DNA of 64,000 nt from Alphaproteobacteria bacterium (GCA_030427145.1 JAUHWT010000012.1:1-64000), one strand, 5' to 3'. Counted from the stretch's first letter, positions 35,641 through 46,607 are shown. Notes: generated by a model not told the origin, from the sequence alone. Numbers and translations are program-made.

Positions 35641-36642
35641 TCAGATAAGCTTGCCCATCGCGACGGCGGTGTCGGCCATGCGGTTGGAGAAGCCCCATTC
35701 GTTGTCGTACCAGGTCAGGATGCGGCACATCGTGCCTTCCATGACCTTGGTCTGATCCATGTGGAACACGGAGGAATGGCTGTCGTGGTTGAAGTCGGTG
35801 GAGACCAGCGACTCGTGAGTGTAGCCCAGAATACCCTTGAGAGGACCGTCGGCTTCGGCCTCAATCGCGGAGTTGATTTCCTCGACGGAGGTTTCGCGGG
35901 ACGCAATGAAGGTCAGATCAACCACGGACACGTTCGGGGTCGGGACGCGAATGGCGACGCCGTCGAGTTTGCCGTTGAGTTCCGGCAGAACCAGACCCAC
36001 GGCCTTGGCGGCACCGGTGGATGTCGGGATCATGCTGAGCGCGGCGGCACGGGCGCGGTAGAGATCCTTGTGCATGGTGTCGAGCGTCGGCTGGTCACCG
36101 GTGTAGCTGTGGATCGTCGTCATGAAGCCTTTTTCGATTCCGATGGCCTTGTTGAGCACATAGGCGACCGGGGAAAGGCAGTTGGTGGTGCAGGACGCGT
36201 TGGAGACCACGTGGTCGTCAGCCGTCAGAACGTCGTCGTTCACGCCGAACACGATGGTTTTGTCGGCATTGGCACCGGGCGCGGAGATCAGAACACGCTT
36301 GGAGCCGTTTTCGAGGTGGATGGCGGCCTTGTCGCGGGCGGTGAAGATACCTGTGCATTCCAGCGCCACGTCCACGTCGCCCCAGGGCAGTGCCTTCGGG
36401 TCGCGCTCGGCGGTGACCTTGATCGGGCCACGACCAACGTCAATGGAATCGCCGTTGACGGTTACGGTTGCGGGGAACCGGCCGTGGACGCTGTCGTAGC
36501 GCAGCAGGTGGGCATTGGTCTCAACCGGACCCAGGTCGTTGATCGCAACTACCTCGATATCAGTGCGTCCGGATTCGATAATTCCCCGCAGAACGTTTCT
36601 TCCGATGCGGCCAAAGCCGTTGATGGCAACCTTTACGGTCAT
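35641..36642 (-). CDS. gap: Glyceraldehyde-3-phosphate dehydrogenase, type I
   Basis: This 333-aa glycolytic/gluconeogenic enzyme has [14 protein letters not shown] at the NAD site, Asp36 (AINDLG) as expected for NAD+ preference, catalytic Cys151 in [14 protein letters not shown] and His178 in [10 protein letters not shown]. It begins 16 bases after glpK on the same strand, so it is probably cotranscribed with the glycerol kinase gene and linked to GlpR control, an unusual partner. Confidence 0.96.
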   Translation of the reverse strand: MTVKVAINGFGRIGRNVLRGIIESGRTDIEVVAINDLGPVETNAHLLRYDSVHGRFPATVTVNGDSIDVGRGPIKVTAERDPKALPWGDVDVALECTGIFTARDKAAIHLENGSKRVLISAPGANADKTIVFGVNDDVLTADDHVVSNASCTTNCLSPVAYVLNKAIGIEKGFMTTIHSYTGDQPTLDTMHKDLYRARAAALSMIPTSTGAAKAVGLVLPELNGKLDGVAIRVPTPNVSVVDLTFIASRETSVEEINSAIEAEADGPLKGILGYTHESLVSTDFNHDSHSSVFHMDQTKVMEGTMCRILTWYDNEWGFSNRMADTAVAMGKLI

Positions 36643-36658
36643 GAATATCCCCTTTTCA

Positions 36659-38164
36659 TCAGGACTGTTTACTCAATGTTCGACTGACGGCGTCCTGCCA
36701 GCCGGCGTAGTTCCGGTTCCGGGTCTGCGCGTCCATTTCGGGCTCGAACCGGTGATCCAGAGCCCATGTTCGCGCAAATTCATCGCGCATCGGATACATG
36801 CCCGCGCGCATACCTGCAAGCCATGCGGCTCCGAGGGCGGTTGTTTCGAGGATTTTGGGCCGATCCACAGGGACGCCGAGAATGTTCGACAGGCTCTGCA
36901 TGGCCCAGTTGGAGGCGCTCATCCCCCCATCGACGCGGAGGGTGGACGCGTCAAAGCTCTTCATACCCGCGGACTGACTGTCGGAGCGCATGGCCTCCCA
37001 CAGGTCGCGGGTCTGGTAGCCGACGCTTTCAAGAGCGGCTTTGGCGAATTCAGCGGGGCCTGATCCGCGCGTCAGGCCAAAAATCGCACCACGGCATTCG
37101 GCATCCCAATAGGGCGCACCCAGACCGGTGAAGGCGGGCACGAGATAAAGCTGCTGATTAGGATCGGCGGATTCGGCCAGACTCTGCGTTTCCTTCGCAT
37201 CCGAGATGATTTTCAGACCGTCGCGCAACCACTGGACCACGGCCCCCGCGATAAAGATCGAGCCTTCAAGGGCGTAGGTCGGCTGGCCGTCGAGCTGATA
37301 GGCAATGGTGCCGAGCATTCGGTTGCGGCTGACGACAGGTGTATCGCCGGTGTTAAGCAACGCGAAACAGCCGGTGCCGTAGGTCGATTTCATCATGCCG
37401 GGTTCAAAACAGGCCTGACCGACCGTAGCGGCCTGCTGGTCGCCCGCGACACCAAGTATGGGGATTTCGCCGCCCAGAAGACCGGACTCAGTTACGCCGA
37501 AGTCGCTGGCGCAGTCGCGAACCTCCGGCAGCATGGCCATTGGTATGTCGAGAAGATCGCAGATATCCTCGTCCCAGCGGCCCTCGCGGATGTTGTAGAG
37601 CAGCGTGCGGGCGGCGTTGGTGGCGTCGGTGACGTGGGAATTGCCGCCGGTCATTTTCCAGATGAGGTAGCAGTCAACGGTGCCGAAAAGCAGTTCGCCT
37701 TTGGCTGCTTTCTCCCTCGATCCCTCCACCTCATCGAGAATCCATTTGAGTTTGGTGCCGGAGAAATAAGGATCGAGCAGAAGGCCCGTCCGACCCGTGA
37801 CCATGGACTCGTGACCGGCGGCTTTCAGGTCATTGCAGATCTGTGCGGTGCGGCGGTCCTGCCAGACGATGGCGCGGTGGATCGGCTCGCCGGTTTTGGC
37901 GTCCCAGACGAGTGTGGTCTCGCGCTGATTGGTAATGCCGATGGCGGCAATGTCGCTGGCGGAGGCATCCGCCTTTTCAAGGACGCCGCGACAGGTGCGG
38001 ACAACGGTTTCCCAGATATCGCCAACCTCGTGCTCGACCCAGCCGGATTTGGGGAAATGCTGGGTGAACTCCTCCTGGGCGGTTTCACGAATGGTCAGCT
38101 TTTCGTCGAAGATTATGGCGCGGCTTGAGGTTGTGCCCTGATCGATGGCCAGCACGTATTTCAT
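36659..38164 (-). CDS. glpK: Glycerol kinase
   Basis: This 501-aa FGGY-family kinase phosphorylates glycerol to sn-glycerol 3-phosphate. The N-terminal ATPase segment is [30 protein letters not shown] and the C-terminal [15 protein letters not shown] are typical. It is divergent from glpR across 189 bases and heads the glpK-gap unit. No glpF or glpD is present nearby. Confidence 0.96.
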   Translation of the reverse strand: MKYVLAIDQGTTSSRAIIFDEKLTIRETAQEEFTQHFPKSGWVEHEVGDIWETVVRTCRGVLEKADASASDIAAIGITNQRETTLVWDAKTGEPIHRAIVWQDRRTAQICNDLKAAGHESMVTGRTGLLLDPYFSGTKLKWILDEVEGSREKAAKGELLFGTVDCYLIWKMTGGNSHVTDATNAARTLLYNIREGRWDEDICDLLDIPMAMLPEVRDCASDFGVTESGLLGGEIPILGVAGDQQAATVGQACFEPGMMKSTYGTGCFALLNTGDTPVVSRNRMLGTIAYQLDGQPTYALEGSIFIAGAVVQWLRDGLKIISDAKETQSLAESADPNQQLYLVPAFTGLGAPYWDAECRGAIFGLTRGSGPAEFAKAALESVGYQTRDLWEAMRSDSQSAGMKSFDASTLRVDGGMSASNWAMQSLSNILGVPVDRPKILETTALGAAWLAGMRAGMYPMRDEFARTWALDHRFEPEMDAQTRNRNYAGWQDAVSRTLSKQS

Positions 38165-38353
38165 GTGATTTCCCCCGTAGTCTCCGGTCGCGCGGACCGG
38201 TTTTCAATATTTGATAAACATTCCGGACACCGCCGTCACGCGGTTTCGGCCAAAATACCGGTTAATACCAATCGACGCATTTCATGTATTCGCGACAGCT
38301 TGAAAGGCGAGCGTCAGCGGATTAAGATTTTGTGATAACGCGCAGGTAAGATT

Positions 38354-39133
38354 ATGGCACAGAATTTTCGCCATTCGGAAATCCTTGGAATTGCCAGGGA
38401 AACGGGCAAGGTCACGGTGGAGGGGCTTGCCGCCAAGTTTAACGTCACCGCCCAGACCATTCGCCGGGATCTGTCGGACCTTTGCGATATTGGGCAGCTG
38501 ACCCGTGTGCATGGCGGTGCGACGATTCCTTCGGGGGTGATTGCTCTCGGCTATGAGGACCGGCGCAGTCTGGCCTCCGCCGAGAAGGAGGCCATGGCGA
38601 AGCTCGTGGCCGAACAAATCCCGGACGGTGTGTCGATATTCATGAACGTCGGTACGACCACTGAGGCCGTGGCGCGGGCGCTGTTAAAGCATCGCAACCT
38701 TATGGTTGTTACCAACAACCTCAATGTGGCCAATGTTTTGGCGACCTCGCCGAATTCGGAAGTGATCCTGACCGGCGGAACGCTGCGGCGGTCGGACGGG
38801 GCCCTCGTTGGGGACGTTACGGCCGAGTTTATTGGGCAGTTCAAGGTGGATTACGCCATTATCGGTTCGGCGGCCGTCGATCCGGATGGCTCGCTTCTGG
38901 ACTACGATTTCCGCGAGGTTCGTGTAACCCAGGCCATTATCAAGAACGCCCGAAAGGCGTTCTTTGTGGCGGACCACACCAAATTCAACATGGCGGCACC
39001 GGTTCGGATTGCCAGCCTCGGGGAGTTAAACGGCTTCTTCACCGATATTCAGCCCCCGAAATCCATCGTGCAGCTCTGCGCTGACAACGACGTTTTCATC
39101 CGCACTACGGAACACGGCGCCCGCAAGTTCTGA
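38354..39133 (+). CDS. glpR: DeoR-family repressor of glycerol metabolism
   Basis: This 259-aa regulator has an N-terminal HTH (VEGLAAKFNVTAQTIRRDLSDL, about 22-43) and the DeoR sensor domain with MNVGTTTEAVARAL, VVTNNLNVA, ILTGGTLRRSDGALVG and FVADHTKF. The position opposite glpK supports a GlpR role responding to glycerol 3-phosphate. An aldehyde dehydrogenase gene follows on the same strand 73 bases downstream. Confidence 0.9.
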   Translation: MAQNFRHSEILGIARETGKVTVEGLAAKFNVTAQTIRRDLSDLCDIGQLTRVHGGATIPSGVIALGYEDRRSLASAEKEAMAKLVAEQIPDGVSIFMNVGTTTEAVARALLKHRNLMVVTNNLNVANVLATSPNSEVILTGGTLRRSDGALVGDVTAEFIGQFKVDYAIIGSAAVDPDGSLLDYDFREVRVTQAIIKNARKAFFVADHTKFNMAAPVRIASLGELNGFFTDIQPPKSIVQLCADNDVFIRTTEHGARKF

Positions 39134-39206
39134 ATTTCCCCTGCGATGGCTTGCAGGTCGCCCTGACCTGTGGTCTGTGGCCACGTGGAAAAGGGGGAAA
39201 CATACC

Positions 39207-40682
39207 ATGCCCATTCAACCGGAATTCCAGTCGAAACTCAAAGATCCTGACCTGCTGCGCAACGAGTGCTTCGTTGCGGGCGAGTGGGTTCAGGCCGACG
39301 ATAACGCCACCTTTGGCGTCACCAATCCGTCTACCGGGGACAAACTCTGCTCGGTGCCCGATCTCGGAGCGAACGAGGTCAACCGCGCGATTGACGCAGC
39401 CTATACCAGCCAGAAGGAATGGGCCGCAAAAACCGGCAAGGAACGCGCCGCCGTTCTGCGCAAATGGTACGACCTCATGGTCGAAAATGCCGATGATCTT
39501 GCGGTGATCCTGACCGCCGAGATGGGTAAACCGCTGGCGGAAGCCAAAGGTGAGATCCTGTACGGTGCCAGCTTCATCGAGTGGTTCAGCGAGGAAGCCA
39601 AGCGCGTCTATGGTGAGACCATTCCGGGTCACCAGCCGGACAAGCGCATTGTCGTCATTAAGCAGCCGGTTGGCGTTGCCACGTCCATCACGCCGTGGAA
39701 CTTCCCGAATGCCATGATTGCGCGCAAGGTTGCGCCGGCACTGGCCGTGGGATGCTCGTTCGTGGCGAAGCCTGCGGGTGAAACGCCGCTGTCCGCATTG
39801 GCGATGGCAGTTCTGGCCGAACGCGCAGGTGTGCCGAAAGGCGTGTTCAGTGTCGTGACCTCGAAATCAAGCTCGCGAGTGGGCAAGATTTTCTGCTCCA
39901 GCCCGAAAGTACGCAAGCTGACCTTCACCGGCTCGACGGAAGTGGGCCGCATTCTGCTCGCGCAGGGCGCCGACCAGGTTCTGAAGATGTCGATGGAGCT
40001 GGGCGGAAACGCGCCTTTCATCGTGTTCGACGATGCGGATATCGATGCGGCCGTTCAGGGCGCAATGATCTCGAAATACCGCAACAACGGTCAGACCTGC
40101 GTTTGCGCGAACCGTATTTACGTGCAGTCGGGCGTCTATGACGAGTTTGCAAAAAAGCTGTCCGAAGCCGTCGGCAACATGAAAATTGGTGACGGATTTG
40201 AGGATGGCGTTGTAGCCGGCCCGCTGATTACTGAAGCTGCCGTGGAAAAGGTTGAGGAGCACATCTCCGACGCGACATCCAAGGGTGCGGAGGTCATTCA
40301 GGGCGGCAAGCGTCATTCGCTTGGCGGCACGTTCTTCGAGCCGACGGTTCTGACCAATGTGACTCGCGACATGCAGGTTGCCCATGACGAGACCTTTGGT
40401 CCGGTTGCTCCGCTCTTCAAGTTTGATGACGAGGCGGATGTGATCGAGCAGGCCAATGACACGATCTTTGGACTGGCGTCCTACTTCTATGCGAGCGATC
40501 TGGGTCGCGTTTGGCGCGTGGCCGAGGCCCTCGAATACGGAATGGTTGGCGTCAACACCGGTCTGATCTCGACCGAGGTCGCACCGTTTGGTGGCGTGAA
40601 GCAGTCGGGTCAGGGTCGTGAAGGGTCACGGCACGGAACCGAAGACTACCTCGAGATGAAATACATCTGCATGAGCGTCTAA
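39207..40682 (+). CDS. gabD: NAD(P)-dependent succinate-semialdehyde dehydrogenase family
   Basis: Start at the ATG at 39207 with AAGGGGGAA upstream; 491 aa. Class I aldehyde dehydrogenase motifs are TPWNFPNAMIARKVAPALAVGC, FTGSTEVGR, the catalytic glutamate in MELGGNAPF and Cys298 in NNGQTCVCANR. Overall similarity is to GabD, which oxidises succinate semialdehyde to succinate; related glutarate-semialdehyde enzymes cannot be excluded. No gabT is adjacent. A hairpin follows at 40688. Confidence 0.88.
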   Translation: MPIQPEFQSKLKDPDLLRNECFVAGEWVQADDNATFGVTNPSTGDKLCSVPDLGANEVNRAIDAAYTSQKEWAAKTGKERAAVLRKWYDLMVENADDLAVILTAEMGKPLAEAKGEILYGASFIEWFSEEAKRVYGETIPGHQPDKRIVVIKQPVGVATSITPWNFPNAMIARKVAPALAVGCSFVAKPAGETPLSALAMAVLAERAGVPKGVFSVVTSKSSSRVGKIFCSSPKVRKLTFTGSTEVGRILLAQGADQVLKMSMELGGNAPFIVFDDADIDAAVQGAMISKYRNNGQTCVCANRIYVQSGVYDEFAKKLSEAVGNMKIGDGFEDGVVAGPLITEAAVEKVEEHISDATSKGAEVIQGGKRHSLGGTFFEPTVLTNVTRDMQVAHDETFGPVAPLFKFDDEADVIEQANDTIFGLASYFYASDLGRVWRVAEALEYGMVGVNTGLISTEVAPFGGVKQSGQGREGSRHGTEDYLEMKYICMSV

Positions 40683-40687
40683 CAAAT

Positions 40688-40708
40688 GAACCCGCCAGTG
40701 GCGGGTTC
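40688..40708 (+). terminator. Hairpin after gabD
   Basis: GAACCCGCC (40688-40696) and GGCGGGTTC (40700-40708) form a 9-bp stem with a 3-base loop, 6 bases after the stop. There is no T-run. Confidence 0.65.
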
Positions 40709-40721
40709 AGCCAAGGCAGGG

Positions 40722-40743
40722 AGAGAGCTGAATTCAGCTCTCT
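40722..40743. repeat. 22-bp perfect palindrome
   Basis: AGAGAGCTG (40722-40730), AATT, CAGCTCTCT (40735-40743): every base is self-complementary. It lies between two terminator hairpins in a convergent gap. It may be a cruciform-prone spacer or a dimeric binding site. Confidence 0.6.
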
Positions 40744-40760
40744 GCGCCTGATCTCTCCCG

Positions 40761-40791
40761 AAAAAAGAGGCGGCTGGACGGACCAGCCGCC
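40761..40791 (-). terminator. Rho-independent terminator of the 134-aa gene
   Basis: GGCGGCTGG (40769-40777) pairs with CCAGCCGCC (40783-40791); read on the minus strand the stem is followed by TCTTTTTT (A-run at 40761-40766). It lies 62 bases past the stop of the unknown small gene, supporting that gene as a real transcript. Confidence 0.8.
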
Positions 40792-40853
40792 AGTTGGTCA
40801 GGGAGACTCCGTGACAGGCGCGCGGTCGCGCCCCGGTAATTCCAACAGTCCAG

Positions 40854-41258
40854 CTAGCGGCATTCCGCCGTGACACTGTCACCCATACGGGCCATCAGAG
40901 TGTCAAACGGCGTCATGACGGGACTGACATTCGTTCGATAAAAATCCGAATAGAAGTTCGGCATCGGGTACCGGCAGTCGGCCATCGGATCGGTGGTCCG
41001 GTTAATCCCTTCCTCGACCAGTTCTTTGGACGGAAGCTGAATCACCAGAGTGTCGACGTCATCCTGACGCATTTCGAGCCGGTTATAGCGATTGGGGATA
41101 TGTGCCACGCCATCCAGTGCCTTGCGCAGGCTTTCGAGATCGCGTGGGGCCGTATCCGGCTCCATTGCCCAGCGCGCGACCATCTTGCCCATTTCGACGT
41201 AGTCGCGAACCTCAACCCGATCTATCGGATCACAGGATTTTCCATATGTGTCCAGCAT
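40854..41258 (-). CDS. Hypothetical protein, 134 aa
   Basis: Start at the ATG at 41258, preceded by AAGGGGAAG at good spacing; codons further upstream are not supported. The sequence has no signal peptide or membrane segment, is rich in charged residues and contains five methionine-centred short helices and a C-terminal CRYPMPNFYSDFYRTN segment. I recognise no family. The ribosome site and a strong downstream terminator argue that it is expressed as a single gene. Confidence 0.6.
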   Translation of the reverse strand: MLDTYGKSCDPIDRVEVRDYVEMGKMVARWAMEPDTAPRDLESLRKALDGVAHIPNRYNRLEMRQDDVDTLVIQLPSKELVEEGINRTTDPMADCRYPMPNFYSDFYRTNVSPVMTPFDTLMARMGDSVTAECR

Positions 41259-41684
41259 GACTTCCCCTTCACTGACCATTTGACCCGAACGCGGGATTGT
41301 GTCCGGTGTCCCTGCGCCTTTTCGACGCGCAGCCGTCCGGTTAATCCGGATCGACGCTGTTTTTGTGGATGCTGAACCAAGGTTGCGATGCGCGGGGGGC
41401 GACGTTTGATCGTCCCCATGTGCTTGATGTCCCACCGCAGGTGCCGCTCCACAGGGTCATTCAAACACAAAGGTTAACGGCGTTATGTGAACTGCTTCAC
41501 ACAAGGATCGTTTTACTGAAATTTGGTGCGATTCATGGAATGCGACTGACGTCGCTGAAGGCCTATGGACCAGGTAATGAAAATACGTTTCCCGCACAAA
41601 AGCGCGCCTGCGGCGAGCAGGCGCGTTCATGAGATGAAGCCCGGGAATATTGCAATCCCGGAGCCATGATTTGGTTGTTAAACT
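41259..41684. other. Intergenic region upstream of the 134-aa gene and downstream of the dehydratase
   Basis: These 426 bases hold the terminator of the IlvD/Edd gene (41598-41624) and a small CCGGGA...TCCCGG inverted repeat at 41641-41661. The rest (about 41259-41590) should contain the promoter of the 134-aa gene, but no clear element or further coding frame is visible. Confidence 0.4.
41598..41624 (-). terminator. Rho-independent terminator of the IlvD/Edd gene
   Basis: GCGCCTGC (41604-41611) and GCAGGCGC (41617-41624) pair around a 5-base loop; on the minus strand the stem is followed by GCTTTTG. It lies 60 bases beyond the dehydratase stop. Confidence 0.75.
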
Positions 41685-43475
41685 CTAGTGGTTGTCCCGC
41701 GGAAGGCCCATGGTCTGGCCAATGCGCTGGTATTTGACGGCGGGTTCCAGAACGGCGCCGGATTCCAGTTCCCCGACCAGACCGCGCTGAATTTCCTGCC
41801 AGGGGGTCTGGCTCTCGGGATAGCGGTAGCCGCCATTGGCCATCAGTTCCTCACGACGGGCCTTGAGTTCCGCGTCATCGACAAGAACGTTCAGAGTGCC
41901 TTTGTTGAGGTCCATCGACACCATGTCGCCGGTCCGGATAAGGGCGAGCCCACCGTTGGATGCGGCTTCCGGACTGCCGTTCAGGATTGAAGGCGAACCG
42001 GAGGTACCGGACTGCCGACCGTCGCCGATGCAAACGAGCGAGGAAATGCCCTGCTTCAGCAGGTAATCCGGCGCGCGCATGTTCACTACCTCTGCCGCAC
42101 CGGGATAGCCCTTCGGCCCCGCGCCGCGCATAAAGAGCATGCAGTTCGCGTCAATGTTGAGGCTCGGGTCGTCGATGCGGTGGTGGTAATCTTCGGGCCC
42201 GTCAAACACCACGGCGCGGCCCTCAAATTTGTTGGGGCTGTCCGGGTTGGAGAGGTACCGCTCCTGGAATTCGGGTGAGATCACGCTCATCTTCATAACC
42301 GCGGAGTTGAAAATGTTACCGCTGAGCACACGGAAACCAGCCCGTTCCTTGAGCGGCTTGCTAAACGGACGAATGACGTTCTCGTCCCGGATTTCGGAAC
42401 CACGATAGGCATCGCCGACGGTTTTGCCCGAGACGGTCATAACGCTCTCGTCAATCAGTCCGTTTTCGATCAGCTGTCCGAACACGGCCGGTACGCCGCC
42501 TGCGTGATAGTAGTCCTCTCCAAGGTATTCGCCGGCGGGCTGCAGGTTCACGAGCAGCGGAACGTCCTCACCCAGCGACTGCCATTCCTCAACTTTCAGG
42601 TCGACGCCCAAATGGCGTGCGATGGCATTTAGGTGGATCGGCGCGTTGGTGGAACCGCCTATGGCGCTGTTGACACGGATGGCGTTGGCGAAAGCCTGTT
42701 TGGTCATGATGTCGGACGGCTTCAGATCCTCATGGACCAGTTCAACTGCCCGCTTTCCGGTCCGCCAGGCCATTTCCGAGCGGTCCCGATAGGGCGCGGG
42801 AATTGCGGCCGAGCCCGGAAGCTGCATGCCCAGCGCCTCAGCCAGGCTGTTCATGGTGGTCGCGGTACCCATCGTGTTGCAGTAGCCCACCGATGGTGCG
42901 GAAGAGGCAACGAGATCGAGGAAACCCTCGTAGTCAATCTCGCCACGGGCCATCATCTCACGTGCTTTCCAGACGATCGTGCCCGAACCGGTCCGTTCGC
43001 CACGGAACCAGCCGTTAAGCATGGGGCCAACACTGAGGGCGATGGCTGGAATATTAACGGTGGCCGCCGCCATCAACATGGCAGGCGTGGTCTTGTCGCA
43101 ACCGATGGTCAGAACAACACCGTCGATGGGGTAGCCATACAGGGATTCAACCAGCGACAGGTAGCTCAGGTTGCGGTCGAGGCCCGCAGTGGGCCGCTTG
43201 CCGGTTTCCTGGATTGGATGCACGGGAAACTCAATGGCGATACCGCCCTGTTCCCGGATGCCCTCACGAACTCTTCGGGCGAGCTCCATGTGGTGCCGGT
43301 TACATGGAGAAAGGTCAGAGCCGGTTTGCGCGATTGCAATGATCGGCTTGTCCGACTGGAGCTCCTCCCGTGACAGACCAAAGTTCATGTAGCGTTCGAT
43401 GTAGAGCGCCGTCATGTCCGGATTATCCGGGTTGTCAAACCACGCACGCGAACGAAGTTTATTTCTGTCTGCCAT
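41685..43475 (-). CDS. IlvD/Edd-family sugar-acid dehydratase
   Basis: Start at the ATG at 43475 with a strong GGGAGGG site, giving 596 aa ([20 protein letters not shown]). Iron-sulfur cysteines are seen in [25 protein letters not shown] and [14 protein letters not shown]. The [26 protein letters not shown] start and the [12 protein letters not shown] block match L-arabinonate/D-xylonate-type dehydratases rather than IlvD or Edd proper. It likely forms a 2-keto-3-deoxy sugar acid. No aldonate transporter is adjacent, so the substrate is open. Confidence 0.87.
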   Translation of the reverse strand: MADRNKLRSRAWFDNPDNPDMTALYIERYMNFGLSREELQSDKPIIAIAQTGSDLSPCNRHHMELARRVREGIREQGGIAIEFPVHPIQETGKRPTAGLDRNLSYLSLVESLYGYPIDGVVLTIGCDKTTPAMLMAAATVNIPAIALSVGPMLNGWFRGERTGSGTIVWKAREMMARGEIDYEGFLDLVASSAPSVGYCNTMGTATTMNSLAEALGMQLPGSAAIPAPYRDRSEMAWRTGKRAVELVHEDLKPSDIMTKQAFANAIRVNSAIGGSTNAPIHLNAIARHLGVDLKVEEWQSLGEDVPLLVNLQPAGEYLGEDYYHAGGVPAVFGQLIENGLIDESVMTVSGKTVGDAYRGSEIRDENVIRPFSKPLKERAGFRVLSGNIFNSAVMKMSVISPEFQERYLSNPDSPNKFEGRAVVFDGPEDYHHRIDDPSLNIDANCMLFMRGAGPKGYPGAAEVVNMRAPDYLLKQGISSLVCIGDGRQSGTSGSPSILNGSPEAASNGGLALIRTGDMVSMDLNKGTLNVLVDDAELKARREELMANGGYRYPESQTPWQEIQRGLVGELESGAVLEPAVKYQRIGQTMGLPRDNH

Positions 43476-43971
43476 TTCAGCACCCTCCCTGGAGACGTGT
43501 CTGTGCCACAGCACCGCACCGCTTGGCAAGCGGCCAGATAATGCCATCGGAAAATGTTTCTTCACTCAACTATTTGCCTGTGTCACAGCAAATGTATCAG
43601 TGCAATACGAACATATTTTGCAGCCAAAACAACCCGAAGACTATCGCACCTCCGTTTTCTTGACGATCCAAGTTGGATTCCCGAATGACATTTCCGTCGT
43701 ATGGCCGGAACTGCGGGAACCCGGTTTCCTGACGGATAACGGTCTCATTGATCACAGTGACCAAGTGTTTTTGGAGAACATGGTGCGCAGGCATAATTGG
43801 TTAGGGACCACCACTGACGCAGGGTAAATATGGACCCGACGTCAGATCGAAATTGTACCTGAGATCGGACGCGATAAGCTTCAGTGGTGTCGTTTTGGGC
43901 GACCGGTATCGCTGGGCAATACCGAACGCACGATTACTTGCCTCTTCGGGAGCAATTCAGCATGGTTTGGA
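43476..43971. other. Intergenic region upstream of the dehydratase
   Basis: About 500 bases without a convincing gene. An open + strand frame (43414-43827) runs through it but starts inside the dehydratase antisense, has no ribosome site and resembles nothing known. It contains the palindrome at 43572-43593 and should include the dehydratase promoter. Confidence 0.4.
43572..43593 (-). promoter_or_regulatory. Candidate operator upstream of the dehydratase
   Basis: ATTTGC (43572-43577) and GCAAAT (43588-43593) flank TGTG-T-CACA, giving a nearly continuous palindrome with one extra base. It is about 100 bases upstream of the dehydratase ATG and could bind a dimeric repressor. No regulator gene is adjacent. 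Confidence 0.45.
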
Positions 43972-45318
43972 TCATCCGCCCTCACCGGCATAGATCGGAA
44001 GTCCGTCTATCCGGCGGTTAATTTCGGCGGTCAGGCTTCGATACGCATCGCTGTCGGTGCTTCCGTAATTTTCGACAAATTCGGCCTCGGAAAGACCTGC
44101 CGGCAATCCTTCGAGCGATGGCAGAATATCGGATTCCTTTTCGATCCGGGCGCCCAGAGATTCGATCTCATCCGACTCCAGAGACATCAGCGTTTCACCG
44201 AGCCGAATACCTGCGGCGTTTGCAGCCATGTCATCGAAGCTGAAGCCGGTGCGTCCGCTGTTGCTGTCTAACAGTTCCTTCATCTCTCCGATATTCATCG
44301 CGGTGTCATCGGATCGTGCGGCACGCAGCCCGGCAGAAACCAGGAAATGCCGTTTCAGGTCGTCCCGTCCACCCAGGGTCGTTCCATCGCAATTGGTTTT
44401 GACGCTTCCTGACGGACTCATACCGAATGCAGTGCTCAGCCGCGTGTCACCGCAATAAACCGCCAGAGCCATCAGGGCGGCTTTGATGTCCTGTTTGGCT
44501 GCGCCCCTGACCTGGTTGCCGGTCATGATGAAACGGATGTAAGGCAACACCGATCCGCCGCGGGGCAATAGCCCAAGGTTCGCAGCCTTGTTGATGTACC
44601 AGAGCCATTCATGCACCGGTCCGATATCTTCCAGCCCCGCCGCATTTCGAAGCAGATCCCTAATTTTTTGCGAAAAGGTGTCAGTCTCAGGTCCGGATAA
44701 ATCGAGCGTGGCCGTGACTGTTTCGGGCCCGGCCTCGACAGCAACCACGGTTTCCAGGAGGCTTTCCACAAACCCTGGCGCCACATATCGATCCCCGAGT
44801 TTCGAGGCTGCCGAGACAACAGGCTTGACGGGCATCGGTAGATAACCGACCCGCAAATTTTCTAAATCCAAACCATCCGTGGTTTCAGGGACATCAAACC
44901 GCACGTTCGTCCACAATCCGTCGATCCAGCGACCGAGCGAAACCGAGGCATGAACCGTGACCTTTTCACCGGAAACACGCGCCTCAACCCGCGCGACGGG
45001 AAAGAACCGGTGCAGCATGCGTGTGCCAGCATCCAGTTCCTCAGCAGAGAGGGTCCAGTCGACCTGGCCCGGTGGCAGCTTCGAAAATTCCTGAAGCTCC
45101 CGGGCCATGTTCGCAGCGATTGATGCCGTTGCGACATCGGGCAAAGCAGGTTCGGGAACGTCCGGATTTCTGTCGAGAACCGCAATCAGGAGCGCGACGA
45201 GGATCAAAGCCAGCGTCAAAACGCTTTTGACCAGTATCCGCAAAGTGAGCCCAAGCGCACCCAAGACAAACCGGGAGCCCGACACGCCATGAGGTGCCGG
45301 ATCGGGATTCCCGCTCAA
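43972..45318 (-). CDS. Uncharacterised single-pass membrane/periplasmic protein, 448 aa
   Basis: An N-terminal hydrophobic segment ([21 protein letters not shown], about residues 28-48) should anchor it, with the rest in the periplasm. The C-terminal half has a striking conserved-looking block: [26 protein letters not shown], then [32 protein letters not shown], with His and clustered Asp residues that could bind metal. I believe similar unknown proteins exist in other proteobacteria but can name no family. Its start overlaps pncB by 4 bases, so it is coupled to NAD salvage genes. Confidence 0.75.
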   Translation of the reverse strand: MSGNPDPAPHGVSGSRFVLGALGLTLRILVKSVLTLALILVALLIAVLDRNPDVPEPALPDVATASIAANMARELQEFSKLPPGQVDWTLSAEELDAGTRMLHRFFPVARVEARVSGEKVTVHASVSLGRWIDGLWTNVRFDVPETTDGLDLENLRVGYLPMPVKPVVSAASKLGDRYVAPGFVESLLETVVAVEAGPETVTATLDLSGPETDTFSQKIRDLLRNAAGLEDIGPVHEWLWYINKAANLGLLPRGGSVLPYIRFIMTGNQVRGAAKQDIKAALMALAVYCGDTRLSTAFGMSPSGSVKTNCDGTTLGGRDDLKRHFLVSAGLRAARSDDTAMNIGEMKELLDSNSGRTGFSFDDMAANAAGIRLGETLMSLESDEIESLGARIEKESDILPSLEGLPAGLSEAEFVENYGSTDSDAYRSLTAEINRRIDGLPIYAGEGG

Positions 45319-46607
45319 ACCAGAACCGGATCCAGAGCCTGCTCCCCGACACCGAAAACGCGTTTGTAGCGCTCGATCTGATCCGCCGGGCCCATCGCCT
45401 TGGCGGGATTGTCGGAAAGCTTGACGGTGGGGCGACCATTAGCCGAGACCGCCTTACAGACCAGACTGAACGGCGCAAGCCGGTCGTCCGGCGCGAGACC
45501 GCGGAAATCATTGGTCAGGAGCGTTCCCCAGCCGAAACCAAGGCGCACGCGCCCATGGAACCTCGAATGCAGCTCCTGAATGCGCTCGACATCAAGACCA
45601 TCGGAGAAAATCACCAGTTTCTGCGCCGGGTCCTGTCCCCGTTCTTTCCACCAGTCAATTGCGGTCTCCGCCCCCTTCTCCGGGCTGCCCGAATCGATGC
45701 GGATACCGGTCCAGGAAGCGAGCCATTCCGGTGCCTCATCGAGGAACCCTTTCGTGCCGTAGGTATCCGGCAGGATGATCCGCAGATTGCCCTCGTAATC
45801 CTGGTGCCAGTTTTCGAGGACTCGATAAGGCGCCTGACGAAGTTCGGCATCGGTCTCGGCCAGAGCCGCATAGACCATTGGCAATTCGTGGGCGTTGGTT
45901 CCGATCGCCTCGATGTCACGCTGCATGGCGATGAGGCAGTTTGAGCTGCCGGTGAATTTCTCTCCCAACCCCTCGACCATGGCCTGCACACACCAGTCCT
46001 GCCAGAGATAGCTGTGACGCCGGCGTGTGCCGAAATCGGAAATGCGTAGACCGGGCAGTTCCCGCAGGCGTTCGATTTTTTCCCAAACGCGTGTCATGGC
46101 ACGGGCATAAAGAACCTGAAGTTCGAAACGGCCCATACCATTCAGAACCGAGCGGCTGCGCAGTTCCATGAGGACGGCAAGCGCGGGCACCTCCCACATC
46201 ATCACTTCCGGCCAGGAACCACGGAAAGTTAACTCGTACTGATCGCCTTTCCGTTCCAGATGATATTCCGGCATGGTGAAATTTTCGAACCACTCCATAA
46301 AATCCGGGTCAAACATCTGGCGTTTGCCATAGAACATGTTCCCCCGGAGCCAAGTGCTTTCGCCACGTGTCAGGCGAAGATTTCGGATGTGGTCCAGCTG
46401 TTCACGGAGATCGGCTTCCGAGATTAATCGCGCAAGCGGAACGTGATCAGAGCGGTTGATGAGACTGAATTCGACCTCAACGTCACGGTGCCGGCGAAAA
46501 ACCGACTGAAGCATCATCAGTTTGTAGAAGTCCGTGTCGAGAAGCGACCGGACGATGGGGTCAATACGCCAGGCGTGGTCGTAAACCCGTTTTGCGATAT
46601 CTGTCAT
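45315..46607 (-). CDS. pncB: Nicotinate phosphoribosyltransferase
   Basis: This 430-aa enzyme converts nicotinate and PRPP to nicotinate mononucleotide in the Preiss-Handler pathway. The family start [19 protein letters not shown] is clear, followed by [28 protein letters not shown] and the PRPP-site segment [13 protein letters not shown]. It overlaps pncA by 4 bases upstream and the membrane protein gene by 4 bases downstream, forming a three-gene coupled unit. Confidence 0.95.
   Translation of the reverse strand: MTDIAKRVYDHAWRIDPIVRSLLDTDFYKLMMLQSVFRRHRDVEVEFSLINRSDHVPLARLISEADLREQLDHIRNLRLTRGESTWLRGNMFYGKRQMFDPDFMEWFENFTMPEYHLERKGDQYELTFRGSWPEVMMWEVPALAVLMELRSRSVLNGMGRFELQVLYARAMTRVWEKIERLRELPGLRISDFGTRRRHSYLWQDWCVQAMVEGLGEKFTGSSNCLIAMQRDIEAIGTNAHELPMVYAALAETDAELRQAPYRVLENWHQDYEGNLRIILPDTYGTKGFLDEAPEWLASWTGIRIDSGSPEKGAETAIDWWKERGQDPAQKLVIFSDGLDVERIQELHSRFHGRVRLGFGWGTLLTNDFRGLAPDDRLAPFSLVCKAVSANGRPTVKLSDNPAKAMGPADQIERYKRVFGVGEQALDPVLV

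Noticed and set aside
43414-43827. 137-codon frame upstream of the dehydratase
   Set aside because: It begins antisense to the dehydratase and lacks a ribosome site or recognisable domain.
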